DNA of 64,000 nucleotides from Neisseria perflava (GCF_024170405.1 NZ_JALJYC010000005.1:44574-108573), one strand, 5' to 3'. Positions 21,023 through 29,924 are shown, counted from the stretch's first letter. Program-made: numbers and translations. Notes: a model not told the origin generated them from the letters alone.

Positions 21023-21922
21023 TTATGCGGCAACCGCTGCCACGTCAGCTTTCAATTTGGCGACAATCGCGGCCAATTCCGTTTTTTCGGTTTCATCCAA
21101 ACCCAAAAGCGGCAGGCGCACGCCGCCAGCTTTCAAACCGGCCAGTTCGCAGCCGTATTTGATGGACTGCACGAATTTGCCGCCTTCCAGGAAATCCATA
21201 AACGGCAGCATGGCATTCATAATTTTACGGCCTTTGTCGAAATCTTTTTCCACTGCGCATGCCTGATACAGCGCGATGTGTTCGGCCAACAGGAAGTTGG
21301 ACCCGGCGCACACCCAGCTTCGCGCACCCCATGCGAAAAATTCCAGCGCCTGATCATCCCAGCCGCACGACACCTGCAACTGCGGGAAATCATGCACCAG
21401 CATATGCAGCTGCTCGGGGCGGCCGGTACTTTCTTTAATCGCCACGAAATTTTTAGACGCGGACAATACAGTTTCAAAAAATTCGCGTTCCATGGTCATA
21501 TTCATGCGGCCGGGGTAGTTGTAGAGCATGATGGGCAGACCGGCAGCTTTGTCCACCGCCAGCGCATGGGCGGCGTTTTCCGCCTGTGTCGGCAGCGCGT
21601 AAGGCGGTGTGCCGACCAAAACGGCATCTGCGCCGATGTCTTTAGCCATCGACCCCAAGGCAACTGAATCTTCGGTACGGATGGCTCCGGTGCCGACCAC
21701 CAACGGCACGCGTCCACCGATGACATCTTTAGCCTGTTTCGCCAAAGCGAAACGCTCTTGCAGGGTATGGGCGTAGTATTCGCCGGTAGATCCACCGATG
21801 ATGATGCCGTGTACCTTATTAGCAATCAGGTATTCCAATACCTCGGCAAATGCGGCTTGGTCTATATTGCCCGCGGCGTCTAGCGGGGTGATGGCGGGGG
21901 TGTAGATACCTTCGAATTTCAT
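21023..21922 (-). CDS. DapA/N-acetylneuraminate lyase family protein
   Basis: This is a Schiff-base aldolase/dehydratase, 299 residues. GGSTGE (43-48) binds the carboxylate; the YNYPGR segment holds the catalytic Tyr region (134-139); Lys163 in VAIKES forms the Schiff base. The general family is certain, but the reaction is not: the context (FAD amine oxidase, transporter, aldehyde dehydrogenase, GntR) argues against lysine biosynthesis and for catabolism, for example a pyrroline-hydroxycarboxylate deaminase. The ATG at 21922 follows GGAGCAATTACC. Confidence 0.85.
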   Translation of the reverse strand: MKFEGIYTPAITPLDAAGNIDQAAFAEVLEYLIANKVHGIIIGGSTGEYYAHTLQERFALAKQAKDVIGGRVPLVVGTGAIRTEDSVALGSMAKDIGADAVLVGTPPYALPTQAENAAHALAVDKAAGLPIMLYNYPGRMNMTMEREFFETVLSASKNFVAIKESTGRPEQLHMLVHDFPQLQVSCGWDDQALEFFAWGARSWVCAGSNFLLAEHIALYQACAVEKDFDKGRKIMNAMLPFMDFLEGGKFVQSIKYGCELAGLKAGGVRLPLLGLDETEKTELAAIVAKLKADVAAVAA

Positions 21923-22015
21923 GGTAATTGCTCCGTTAAATGATGTGGGTGAACAGGCCGCTTTATGGCGCAAAGGCTGCGCTTTCAGACAGCCTAAAGT
22001 CGGGTAAAAATCAAG

Positions 22016-23389
22016 TCAGGCGGCAGAAGTTTTGCGGCTGACGTTTTCAGGTTTGGCCGGTTTGCGTTTGAGTGAACTGGCTTCCTGCAAGTCCAAACCT
22101 TTGGTTTCAGGCGCAAGCCAAACAGAAACCAGCAGACCCAGCAGAGTGACGGCTGCGGCGGCATACATGGTGTTGCCGATACCGATTCCGTCCAGCGACA
22201 GCGGCACTGCCCATGTACCGACCGCTGCGCCGATACGCGACAACGATGCGCCGATACCGACAGCCTGCGAACGGATTTCGGTCGGGAACAGCTCGTTCGG
22301 ATAAACCAGCTGCAACACCTGCGCACCACCGATAAACACCGCATATGCGCCGAACAAAGCCAGCACCAGCATTTCCGAAGCCTCGGAGAAATAACCCAAA
22401 CCGAGCAGTGCCAAGCCTGACCACAAGAAGCTGTGAATCACTAATTTTCGGCGGCCAAGCGAGTTAATCAGCTTCGTACCGAGAATACAGCCGACTACAA
22501 ACAGCAGCGTAATCAATACCGAGCCATAATCCGCCCATGCGCCCTGTAGGTTCAAGGCAGACAATACGCGCGGTGCAAACGCATACACGGCAAACACGGG
22601 AATCACCGAACAGCTCCAAAACACCACCACAAACAGCATACGCGGGCCGTAACCGGCTTTCAGAATATCCAACAGCGTGGCGTTACTCTGCGTCGGTTCC
22701 TCCGGCAGGTTGCGCAGGGAAAAATCGCTGCCGTACACTTGCTTGATAACGGCTTCCGCCTCAGCTTTGCGGCCTTTGCTCAACAGCCAGCGCGGAGATT
22801 CGGGCGTACCCAAGCGCAGCAGGAACAGCGCGACACCGATAAAAGCCGGGCTCAACACCACCCATCGCCATGCCGCATCACCGAATTCGCGCAGAATCAG
22901 CGTACCGGCGATATACGATAATGCTGCACCGGCAAACCACAAAATCGTCAGTGCCGCTAAACGTGGGCCACGGTATTTTTTCGGCAGAAACTCCACCAGC
23001 AGCGAACCGGCCACCGGATATTCGAAACCGACACCGATACCGATGATAAAGCGGCAGAGGAATACCAACCAAGCGGAGTCCGCCCAAAATTGAATTACCG
23101 AGCAGACGGTAAACAACACCGGCCCGACAAAATACAGTTTCTGCCGTCCGACCAAACCGGTCAGCCAACCGCCGAGAAAACCGCCGGCAAAAATGCCGAA
23201 CAGTGCGGAAGCGGCAATCATGCCCTGCCAAAAGCCGTTAATATTAAGCTCAGCCGACATCGCCACCAGAGCAACACCGATAATGCTGAGGATATAGCCG
23301 TCCATTACCCAGCCGCCACCCGAACGGGCGGTCAGCAATCGGTGAAAACGGTTCAAGGGAACATCTTCAATCGAAACGTAATTAGCCAC
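22016..23389 (-). CDS. MFS transporter, sugar/metabolite:H+ symporter type
   Basis: This 457-residue permease has twelve hydrophobic helices. MFS signatures are visible: GGWLTGLVGRQKLYF after helix 2, RFIIGIGVGFEYPVAG, PESPRWLLSKGR before the central loop, and ETKGLDLQEAS at the C-terminus, the last two typical of the sugar porter/metabolite symporter families. The best start is GTG at 23389 (VANYVSIEDVPLNRFH), preceded by AAAGGAGAAACAAA, a better site than any upstream ATG. It is probably the importer for the compound degraded by its neighbours. Confidence 0.88.
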   Translation of the reverse strand: MANYVSIEDVPLNRFHRLLTARSGGGWVMDGYILSIIGVALVAMSAELNINGFWQGMIAASALFGIFAGGFLGGWLTGLVGRQKLYFVGPVLFTVCSVIQFWADSAWLVFLCRFIIGIGVGFEYPVAGSLLVEFLPKKYRGPRLAALTILWFAGAALSYIAGTLILREFGDAAWRWVVLSPAFIGVALFLLRLGTPESPRWLLSKGRKAEAEAVIKQVYGSDFSLRNLPEEPTQSNATLLDILKAGYGPRMLFVVVFWSCSVIPVFAVYAFAPRVLSALNLQGAWADYGSVLITLLFVVGCILGTKLINSLGRRKLVIHSFLWSGLALLGLGYFSEASEMLVLALFGAYAVFIGGAQVLQLVYPNELFPTEIRSQAVGIGASLSRIGAAVGTWAVPLSLDGIGIGNTMYAAAAVTLLGLLVSVWLAPETKGLDLQEASSLKRKPAKPENVSRKTSAA

Positions 23390-23445
23390 TTTGTTTCTCC
23401 TTTTGTTGCGTGTAGTCCGAACGGGCAATGCACCCGCGCTTTGCA

Positions 23446-23484
23446 GAGGCCGTCTGAAAGCAGGAAATATTTTTCAGACGGTAT
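23446..23484 (-). repeat. Inverted DUS pair upstream of the MFS gene
   Basis: AGGCCGTCTGAAAG (23447-23460) and TTTTTCAGACGG (23470-23481) form an imperfect pair between the oxidoreductase and transporter genes. Confidence 0.65.
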
Positions 23485-23607
23485 TTTATTTTTATGGAAT
23501 GTGTTCTTCCGTTCAGGGTTTCTACGACCCTTTATCCAGCGGTTTAGGAAAACGGACAAATTCAAAATAATCCGTTTTCCTAAAAAACCGTTTTAGTAAG
23601 CTATATG

Positions 23608-23643
23608 TTCAGACGGCCTTTGCCTGTTTCAGGCCGTCTGAAT
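23608..23643 (-). terminator. DUS hairpin behind the FAD oxidoreductase gene
   Basis: TTCAGACGGCCTTTG (23608-23622) and AGGCCGTCTGAA (23631-23642) form a stem 29 bases after the oxidoreductase stop. It could partly uncouple downstream genes of the unit. Confidence 0.65.
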
Positions 23644-23671
23644 ATAGAGTCAGCATAATTTGAATAACAGC

Positions 23672-24991
23672 CTAGGCTTCCAAGCCCGCTTTACGCCAAG
23701 TGTTCCACAGGCTGAGATTGACCCCGACAGATAAAAACGGTTCGGGCGGATTGGCGTTGGGGCCGGGTGAGGCGAGCAGAAAATCAATCATGTCGTTCTT
23801 CTCGCCAGCCAACCAGTCGGCCAGCAGCATGCCGGATACCGTGCCGCGCGTGACACCCAAGCCGTTGCAGCCGAGTGCGGCGTAGACATTGGGTGCAAGT
23901 TGGCCGAAAAAAGACTGGTGGTTGCGCGTCATCGCCAACTGGCCGCTCCAGGTGTATTCGAAATCCACATCCGGCAGCATAGGGAAACGGTTGGCAAACG
24001 ATTTGCGGTGGTTTTCGCGGAACTTGGCCAATTTGCTGCGATCGCCCACACCATTGGGATGGAAGCTAAAGCTGTTGCGCATCAGAATGCGGTTGTCGTG
24101 GGTACGGCGTACGGTCGAACCGCCCGGATCCGCGGGAATCACACCCCAGAAGTCTTTGCCGCCCAAACGCGCCTGTTCGTCTTCATTCAGCGGACGGCTC
24201 AGACTGGCATACAGAAACAAGGGAATAAAACGGCCTTTGAGAAAACCGAAATGCTGGCCGAAGGCATTATTGGCCAAAATGAGCTTGTCGGCGGTAATCG
24301 TGCCGCCCGCATGGGTTAGCGTGACTTTTTCGCCGTAATCAACACCGGTAATCGCGGTGTGTTCATAGAGAGAAACATTGGCAGGCAGGCTGTCGGCCAA
24401 ACCTTTGACCAGCGCGGAAGGCTGGAGCAGAATCGTGCCCGGCGTGAACAAGGCTTCTTTGTAAAATGATGTGCCGATGTGGTTGGGCAAATCCTGTCCG
24501 TTGATGACTTCATACGGTTCGCCCAATTTGTCCAAACCGCTGCGGTAGGCTTTCAATACCGCCAAACCGCGCGGCTCGACGGCGGCCTGATATTTTCCCG
24601 AATGCCGCATATGGCATTGGATATTGTGTTTGCCGACCAAACCGGCCAAATACTGCTGGCCGGTTTTATTCAGCTTCAACACCATTTTGGCGGTTTCCAC
24701 ATCGCCGATGTAATCATCCGCACCGATGTCGTGCGGCAAATCAATGGCAAAGCCGGCATTGCGTCCGGCCGTGCCGAAACCGACTTCCTGCGCTTCAATC
24801 AACGCAACCTCGTCATCAGGAAAGCGTTCGGCCAAGCGGCGGGCGGCGGCCAAGCCGACATAGCCCGCACCGATAACTGCCCAACGTACCTGACTGTTGC
24901 CCGAATGTGCGGGTTTGGCTGTGCGTTGCGGCGCGGTATGAAACCAGCCGCAAGCTTGGTCATCATCGGGTAAGGCTTTGACTTGAATCAT
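23672..24991 (-). CDS. FAD-dependent amino/imino acid or amine oxidoreductase (DAO family)
   Basis: This is a D-amino acid oxidase-fold flavoprotein of 439 residues. The dinucleotide-binding site is WAVIGAGYVGLAAARRLAERFP at about 36-57, followed by Glu in LIEAQEVGFGTAGRNAGF. The C-terminal FAD loop is YAALGCNGLGVTRGTVSGMLLADWL. It resembles PuuB/GbuA-like oxidoreductases acting on secondary or primary amines. The first 35 residues precede the FAD domain and have no motif I recognise. The ATG at 24991 follows AAGGAGAAACCGAG. It is second in the unit after the GntR gene and likely performs the first oxidation. Confidence 0.87.
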   Translation of the reverse strand: MIQVKALPDDDQACGWFHTAPQRTAKPAHSGNSQVRWAVIGAGYVGLAAARRLAERFPDDEVALIEAQEVGFGTAGRNAGFAIDLPHDIGADDYIGDVETAKMVLKLNKTGQQYLAGLVGKHNIQCHMRHSGKYQAAVEPRGLAVLKAYRSGLDKLGEPYEVINGQDLPNHIGTSFYKEALFTPGTILLQPSALVKGLADSLPANVSLYEHTAITGVDYGEKVTLTHAGGTITADKLILANNAFGQHFGFLKGRFIPLFLYASLSRPLNEDEQARLGGKDFWGVIPADPGGSTVRRTHDNRILMRNSFSFHPNGVGDRSKLAKFRENHRKSFANRFPMLPDVDFEYTWSGQLAMTRNHQSFFGQLAPNVYAALGCNGLGVTRGTVSGMLLADWLAGEKNDMIDFLLASPGPNANPPEPFLSVGVNLSLWNTWRKAGLEA

Positions 24992-25092
24992 CTCGGTTTC
25001 TCCTTGTTTGCAAACTGTGCCGGTTTGCTACCGGCCTGACAGAATATAGCGCAGGCAGAACACGGATATTTCAGACGGCCTCGGAACCAATA

Positions 25093-25788
25093 TCAGGACA
25101 TGACTATCTCCCCTTCCAATCCCGACGGAATCACATATTCCGTCATCCGCCGTCTTGACAGCTCCATGTGTTCGCGCATCAGCCGTACCACCGCCGCGCT
25201 GTCCCGCTGCTCGATTGCAGCAATAATCTCATCGTGTTGCGCCACTGCTGTGTAGGCATCCTGCTGCATGCTTTTACCCGCCTCATGGTGGTAAAACAGT
25301 TTGCCCAACCGTGCATGGTCGATTAAAACCCGCTCCATACTTGGCAACAGATAAGGGTTGTGCGCCATCTTGCCGATTTCCCAATGAAAACGGTTGTTGT
25401 GGTAGACGCTGCCCTCGGTGTCGCCGTCACGCGCCGCTGCCGCGACGTGTAACTGAATGTCTTTTAATGCGGCAATTTCCGCCGCCGTCGCATTTTCCGC
25501 CGCCAGCTGTGCGGTTGCGGTATACAGCAGCGGCGCAGCCAAAAAGAAATTGCGCAAAGCATCGTATCCCATAGCCGATACCCGTGCGGCGCGGTTTTCT
25601 TCCAACTCCAGATAACCTTCTGCCGCCATTTGCCGGATAAGCTCGCGCACAGGCGAACGGGATATGCTGAATTCATCTCCCAGTTTTACTTCATCCACTA
25701 CTGCACCGGGGCGCAACTCCATGCTGAGAATGCGGCGGCGTAAAGTTTCGGCCATTAAGGTTTTGCGGTCTGTGCTGTGTTTGGACAT
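25093..25788 (-). CDS. GntR-family regulator with FCD domain
   Basis: This 231-residue transcription factor has an N-terminal winged helix (about 10-75: LRRRILSMELRPGAVVDEVKLGDEF, then SRSPVRELIRQMAAEGYLE) and an all-helical FCD ligand domain with metal-site histidines in HNNRFHWEIGKMAHN and AVAQHDEIIAAIEQRD. The ATG at 25788 follows CGGAGCAGCA; an earlier ATG at 25872 would run through the operator. It is the first gene of the catabolic unit and probably controls it and itself through the palindrome at 25838-25849. Confidence 0.92.
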   Translation of the reverse strand: MSKHSTDRKTLMAETLRRRILSMELRPGAVVDEVKLGDEFSISRSPVRELIRQMAAEGYLELEENRAARVSAMGYDALRNFFLAAPLLYTATAQLAAENATAAEIAALKDIQLHVAAAARDGDTEGSVYHNNRFHWEIGKMAHNPYLLPSMERVLIDHARLGKLFYHHEAGKSMQQDAYTAVAQHDEIIAAIEQRDSAAVVRLMREHMELSRRRMTEYVIPSGLEGEIVMS

Positions 25789-25837
25789 TGCTGCTCCGAA
25801 GTCTTGTTGTAGGACTTCAGATGTTATCATTATTTTT

Positions 25838-25849
25838 ATTGTATACAAT
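25838..25849. promoter_or_regulatory. Putative GntR (FCD) operator
   Basis: ATTGTATACAAT is a perfect 12-bp palindrome 50 bases before the GntR start and is followed by a second half-like site TTGTATAAA. It fits the TTGTATACAA-type sites bound by FCD regulators. The stretch 25789-25981 is otherwise AT-rich and has no gene. Confidence 0.65.
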
Positions 25850-25981
25850 TTGTATAAACCGTTTTTTCTCACAAATCGTAATGTGCTGTCTACTCTTTTT
25901 TGATAAAACTACATTCAATTACAATTAAAATTATGATTTAAAACAAATATATATTAGTTGGAAATAACAACTTCCAAACAG

Positions 25982-26017
25982 AAAAAGCACGCCCTCCTTC
26001 GAGGGCGTGCTTTTTTT
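25982..26017. terminator. Strong intrinsic terminator
   Basis: AAAAAGCACGCCCTC, loop CTTC, then GAGGGCGTGCTTTTTTT: a 15-bp stem with T runs on both strands, so it can work bidirectionally. It lies downstream of the GGGPSL gene (minus) and is one of the few terminators here not built from DUS. Confidence 0.95.
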
Positions 26018-26081
26018 ATTTTCAGACGGTCTGCTATTACCGTCTGTCGACTATCAATCTGTTTTCAAATCAACCGTTTTC

Positions 26082-26765
26082 CTAAAGAAAATCCGCCAAT
26101 TTTCTGCTGCGGTCATACAGCGTCAAAGCCGAATCGGGATTGACGTTCCAAATTTCCGGCAACGGGTTGTCGGCTCGCCACACATCGCGGCGCAGCTTTT
26201 CAAAGCGGTTGAAATCTTTGACAAACATCTTCCAAAAGCGCAAATAACTGTCCACCGCCTGCTGGTCTTTTTTCGCATAGCCGTGGCTTTTACCGTCTTT
26301 GGCCTGAAAATCGAAACCAATCAACACGATATTTTTCGGCGCAAACAAATGCGCCAGCGAAAGGGCTTGCAAGCCACTGTTACCGCCGTAAACATAAATA
26401 TCATCTGTCGGATAAAACATCTCCTCGCCCAACTGGCTGTTTTGATTGCGCAAACCTACCCGCAACACGCTGCCGTCTTCCTCCAGATTACAGCCCAAAC
26501 CGCAGCCGGTGATAAATTCGCCTTTAAAATTTTCCGCCAAACTGGTGCGGTAGTCGCGCCACCATTTGTGGTCGCAATGATGGGCGATACGCGCATGCGG
26601 CATCAGCTCGAAGGCCTGATTGCAGACAATCACGAAATGTTCGGGCGTAAACAGGCTGAAATTGACATTTTTCAGCGACGGCCCGCCGCCAATAACGAAA
26701 ATGGTATCGGGATATCGCTGCTGTTGCATATAGTGCAAAAATGCCTCACTGGTTGCCGGTTGCAT
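26082..26765 (-). CDS. GGGPSL-motif protein of unknown function (DUF115-like)
   Basis: This is a 227-residue soluble protein. Near residue 25 it has DTIFVIGGGPSLKNV, the GGGPSL motif seen in DUF115/MptE-like and some sugar-transfer-related proteins. Further segments are VVCNQAF, HHCDHKWWRDYR, IYVYGGNSGLQALSLAHLF and NIVLIGFDFQ. The pattern GGNSG...LA...IVLIGFDF suggests a Rossmann-like nucleotide or nucleotide-sugar fold. The ATG at 26765 follows AAAGGAAACGACTTG. No capsule or glycan genes adjoin, so a role is not assigned. Confidence 0.72.
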   Translation of the reverse strand: MQPATSEAFLHYMQQQRYPDTIFVIGGGPSLKNVNFSLFTPEHFVIVCNQAFELMPHARIAHHCDHKWWRDYRTSLAENFKGEFITGCGLGCNLEEDGSVLRVGLRNQNSQLGEEMFYPTDDIYVYGGNSGLQALSLAHLFAPKNIVLIGFDFQAKDGKSHGYAKKDQQAVDSYLRFWKMFVKDFNRFEKLRRDVWRADNPLPEIWNVNPDSALTLYDRSRKLADFL

Positions 26766-26836
26766 CAAGTCGTTTCCTTTTAATGTATTGGGTTCAATAA
26801 AATAATCTTATTTTTCAGACGGCCTGACGGTATGTT

Positions 26837-27520
26837 TCAGCCTTTTACCATACCATCACCGCCGTTTAATTTATCGCGCAGCGAACGCTTGAAGGCTTCG
26901 GCCAGCGGCGGATAGTCTAAGGCCGTCTGAATTTTGTCAGGATATGGCACGCCGTCGGCAGAAAGCAGGCGGTTGAGCGCCATAATGCTTAAATCGGGGT
27001 GTCCGGCCTGCTGCAAAATCACGCTATTGCCGCGCCGGATCTCGCCGCCCTTTATCACGCGGGCGTACCAGCCGGTCAGCCCGCTAGCAAAGATGGTTTC
27101 TTTCATAACCGGGTAGCTGCTGTTTTTGGATAAGCGGCTGCACGGGCGGCGCGGCTGGGCGATTTCCAGCAGACACGTGCCGATTTGATAGACATCGCCG
27201 ACGCGCACGTTTTTTTCGTTCAAACCCGACAACACCAAATTTTCGCAGTACACCGCCTCCCCTTCGTAGCCGAAACTTTTACCGGTCAATCGGTTGAGCT
27301 GTTCAAACGAATCAGCCGACATCAGAAACACAGCCTTGTCCACGCCGCCGTGGTGCGCTTTGAGGCCGACATCGTTGCCGACCAAGCCGTGTTCATCTAC
27401 TTTTACCGATTCGACAGGCTGCTTGCGGATGGCACTTTCCATTTCGCTGCCGTCGTCAAAGCGCAATAAGACGGGCTGCCCGATTTTAATACATAACACG
27501 CGGCTGTCGGTAGGATTCAT
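26837..27520 (-). CDS. MOSC domain protein, YiiM-like
   Basis: This 227-residue protein has a MOSC domain, whose members bind molybdenum cofactor and may transfer or use sulfur. Visible are GLVGNDVGLKAHHGGVDKAV (GD..HGG..KAV core), GENLxxxG-like YCENLVLSGL, and the conserved Cys in QPRRPCSRL, the position of the cofactor-ligating Cys. It resembles E. coli YiiM, linked to resistance to N-hydroxylated bases; transfer of that role is inference. The ATG at 27520 follows ATAGGAAAACGGC. Confidence 0.85.
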   Translation of the reverse strand: MNPTDSRVLCIKIGQPVLLRFDDGSEMESAIRKQPVESVKVDEHGLVGNDVGLKAHHGGVDKAVFLMSADSFEQLNRLTGKSFGYEGEAVYCENLVLSGLNEKNVRVGDVYQIGTCLLEIAQPRRPCSRLSKNSSYPVMKETIFASGLTGWYARVIKGGEIRRGNSVILQQAGHPDLSIMALNRLLSADGVPYPDKIQTALDYPPLAEAFKRSLRDKLNGGDGMVKG

Positions 27521-27550
27521 GCCGTTTTCCTATGGGGTACATAATGCGTA

Positions 27551-27595
27551 AAGGCCGTCTGAAAACGGAAAAATCCCCAAGTTTTCAGACGGCCT
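27551..27595 (-). terminator. DUS hairpin terminator behind uspA
   Basis: AAGGCCGTCTGAAAAC (27551-27566) and its inverse (27580-27595) lie between the UspA gene and the MOSC gene. Confidence 0.75.
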
Positions 27596-27621
27596 TCATC
27601 TAATCATGATGCAAACGGCAA

Positions 27622-28092
27622 TTATGCTTCGTCATCCTCGCCTTTGCTGCGGATAATCAGGAGCGGCAGATGGCTTTGGCGCATTACGGTTTCGGCGAAG
27701 CTGCCCATCAGCAAATGCATCAGACCGGTACGGCCGTGCGTACCCAATACCAGTAAATCCGCGCCGTTTTCATCGGCGTAATCCACCAATTCCTGCGCCA
27801 TTTCGCGCGCGCCTTTGTTGGCGACCAGCAGGTGTTTGACGATATTGTGTACGCCGTCTTCGCGGGCGGTTTTTTCGGCAAAATCCAAGACTTCCGTACC
27901 TTGTGCCACGGCAGCGGCTTCATAGCTTTCGTGTTGCAGGAATTCGGGCGCCAAAGCCATGTATTCGGCGGGGTTGGCCACATGCACCAAAGTCAGGCGG
28001 GCATCGTTGACTTGCGCCAGTTCGGCCGCATGTTTCAACGCGTTCAAAGAAGTTTCGCTACCATCTACGGCAACCACCAAATGTTTGTACAT
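27622..28092 (-). CDS. Universal stress protein, UspA family
   Basis: This is a 156-residue universal stress protein with one Usp domain: N-terminal MYKHLVVAVDGSETSLNALKHA and the C-terminal ATP-binding signature GTHGRTGLMHLLMGSFAETVM (G-2x-G-9x-G-S/T). It is thus the ATP-binding type. The ATG at 28092 follows AAGGAGAACGATT, a strong ribosome-binding site. Single gene, divergent from tcdA. Confidence 0.93.
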   Translation of the reverse strand: MYKHLVVAVDGSETSLNALKHAAELAQVNDARLTLVHVANPAEYMALAPEFLQHESYEAAAVAQGTEVLDFAEKTAREDGVHNIVKHLLVANKGAREMAQELVDYADENGADLLVLGTHGRTGLMHLLMGSFAETVMRQSHLPLLIIRSKGEDDEA

Positions 28093-28290
28093 AATCGTTC
28101 TCCTTGTGCGCCGCACCTGCTCCGGCAGCGGATGTAAATAAAAAGGGTAAATTGATTATAGACTGTTATTTCTGCTTTGCACAACTGTCTTTCTGCTTTC
28201 CAGTATAATACGGTCAGGCCAAATCAGGCAGTATTTTTTTGCTGCCGTTCGCCAGATTTATTTGTTTGTTGATTTATCACAAGGTTGACC

Positions 28291-29076
28291 ATGTCCGACA
28301 CCGCTTCCCTCTCTTCCCGCCGCTTCGGCGGCATTGCCCGGCTCTACGGCGATACGGCTTTACAGCGTTTTCACGAATCGCACGTGTGCGTGGCCGGCGT
28401 GGGTGGCGTCGGCTCGTGGGCGGTGGAAGCGCTGGCGCGCAGCGGTATCGGCCGTCTGACTCTGATTGATTTGGACAATGTCGCCGAATCCAATATCAAC
28501 CGCCAGCTCCACGCGCTCACCGATGATTTCGGCAAAGCCAAAGTTACCGCGCTGCACGAGCGTATCCTGCAAATCAATCCCGCCTGCGAAGTTACCGAAA
28601 TCGAAGATTTTGTGACCGAAGAAAATTTAAACGGATTGTTTTCAGACGGCTTTGATTTTGTCATCGACGCCATCGACCAAATCCGCGTCAAAGCGGCGAT
28701 GGCGGATTATTTTGTCAAACACAAACAGCCGTTTATCCTCAGCGGCGGCGCGGGCGGTCAGAAAAATCCCGCGCTGATTCAGACGGCCGATTTGAGCCGC
28801 GTGACCCACGATCCCTTATTGGCCAACCTGCGCTACACCCTGCGCAAGCGCTACGGCTTTTCGCGCGATACCCAAGAAAAAATGCGCGTACCCTGCGTGT
28901 ATTCCACCGAAAACATTACTCCGCCGCAATCAGGCGAAGCCTGCACGGTAGGCGGGAATGCCGCCGCGCCGCAAGGCTTGTCATGCGCGGGCTACGGCGC
29001 GAGTATGCTGGTGACGGCGACCTTCGGCCTGTATTGCGCGCAAGCGGCCATCGACCATATTGCGGCGGGCAAATAA
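28291..29076 (+). CDS. tcdA: tRNA threonylcarbamoyladenosine dehydratase
   Basis: TcdA (CsdL/YgdL) is an E1-like ATP-dependent enzyme that cyclises t6A37 to ct6A37 in tRNA. The 261 residues include the nucleotide-binding VCVAGVGGVGSWAVEALARSGIG, the metal/ATP segment DLDNVAESNINRQLHAL, FVIDAIDQIRVKAAMADY, and the Cys region GGNAAAPQGLSCAGYGAS. The ATG at 28291 is used (AAGG just upstream); a TTG two codons earlier is less likely. The stop TAATG overlaps the scpA start, so the two are translationally coupled. Confidence 0.92.
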   Translation: MSDTASLSSRRFGGIARLYGDTALQRFHESHVCVAGVGGVGSWAVEALARSGIGRLTLIDLDNVAESNINRQLHALTDDFGKAKVTALHERILQINPACEVTEIEDFVTEENLNGLFSDGFDFVIDAIDQIRVKAAMADYFVKHKQPFILSGGAGGQKNPALIQTADLSRVTHDPLLANLRYTLRKRYGFSRDTQEKMRVPCVYSTENITPPQSGEACTVGGNAAAPQGLSCAGYGASMLVTATFGLYCAQAAIDHIAAGK

Positions 29077-29924
29077 TGGATAGCGCCGTTCAGATTCATC
29101 ATGCCGAAAACACCATCGCCTGGGTGTTCGGCCAACCCGTTACCGACATCCCACAGGATTTGTTTATTCCGCCCGACGCGCTGGAAGTGGTGTTGAGCAG
29201 TTTCCAGGGCCCGTTGGATTTGCTGCTGTATCTAATTCGCAAGCAGAATATTGATGTTTTGGATATTCCGATGGTGAAAATCACTGAGCAGTATCTGCAC
29301 TACATTGCGCAAATGGAAGCCTATCAATTTGATTTGGCGGCAGAATATCTTTTAATGGCGGCGATGTTGATTGAGATTAAATCGCGCCTCTTGCTGCCGC
29401 GCCCGGAAGAAATCGAAGACGAAGAACACGACCCGCGTGCCGAACTGGTGCGCCGTCTGCTGGCTTACGAGCAGATGAAACTGGCGGCGCAGGGCTTGGA
29501 CGCACTGCCGCGTGCCGGACGTGATTTTGCTTGGGCATACCTGCCGCTGGAAATCGCCGTTGAAGCCAAGCTGCCTGAGGTGTATGTGGCCGATTTGACG
29601 CAGGCATGGCTGGGGATTTTGTCCCGCGCCAAGCATACCCAAAGTCATGCCGTAGTGCAGGAAGCGATTTCCGTGCGCGCGCAGATGACGGCGATTTTGC
29701 GCCGACTGAACGAGCAGGGATTTTGCCGTTTTTCCGCGCTGTTTAAGCCCGAACAGGGCGCGGCGTATGTGGTGGTGAATTTCATCGCCCTGTTGGAACT
29801 GGCTAAAGAAGGCTTGGTCAGAATCGTGCAGCCGGAAAATTTTGCCGAAATTGAAATCCATTTGAAACAGGATGAAACGGAAAGCGCGGAGCAAACGGCG
29901 CGAACGGATAACGAGGCCGTCTGA
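29076..29924 (+). CDS. scpA: Segregation and condensation protein A
   Basis: ScpA is the kleisin of the SMC-ScpAB condensin. It has 282 residues. The conserved N-terminal segment is VVLSSFQGPLDLLLYLIRKQNIDVLDIPMVKIT, followed by AEYLLMAAMLIEIKSRLLLPRP; the C-terminal winged helix includes FSALFKPEQ and VVNFIALLELAKEGLV. The start ATG overlaps the tcdA stop by one base. The last codons (GCC GTC TGA) are part of a DUS, so the protein ends Ala-Val at an uptake sequence. scpB is far away at 5074-5706. Confidence 0.95.
   Translation: MDSAVQIHHAENTIAWVFGQPVTDIPQDLFIPPDALEVVLSSFQGPLDLLLYLIRKQNIDVLDIPMVKITEQYLHYIAQMEAYQFDLAAEYLLMAAMLIEIKSRLLLPRPEEIEDEEHDPRAELVRRLLAYEQMKLAAQGLDALPRAGRDFAWAYLPLEIAVEAKLPEVYVADLTQAWLGILSRAKHTQSHAVVQEAISVRAQMTAILRRLNEQGFCRFSALFKPEQGAAYVVVNFIALLELAKEGLVRIVQPENFAEIEIHLKQDETESAEQTARTDNEAV

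Noticed and set aside
21023..21922. DapA of lysine biosynthesis
   Set aside because: The gene is embedded in a regulated catabolic unit, so I treat it as a paralogue of unknown reaction.
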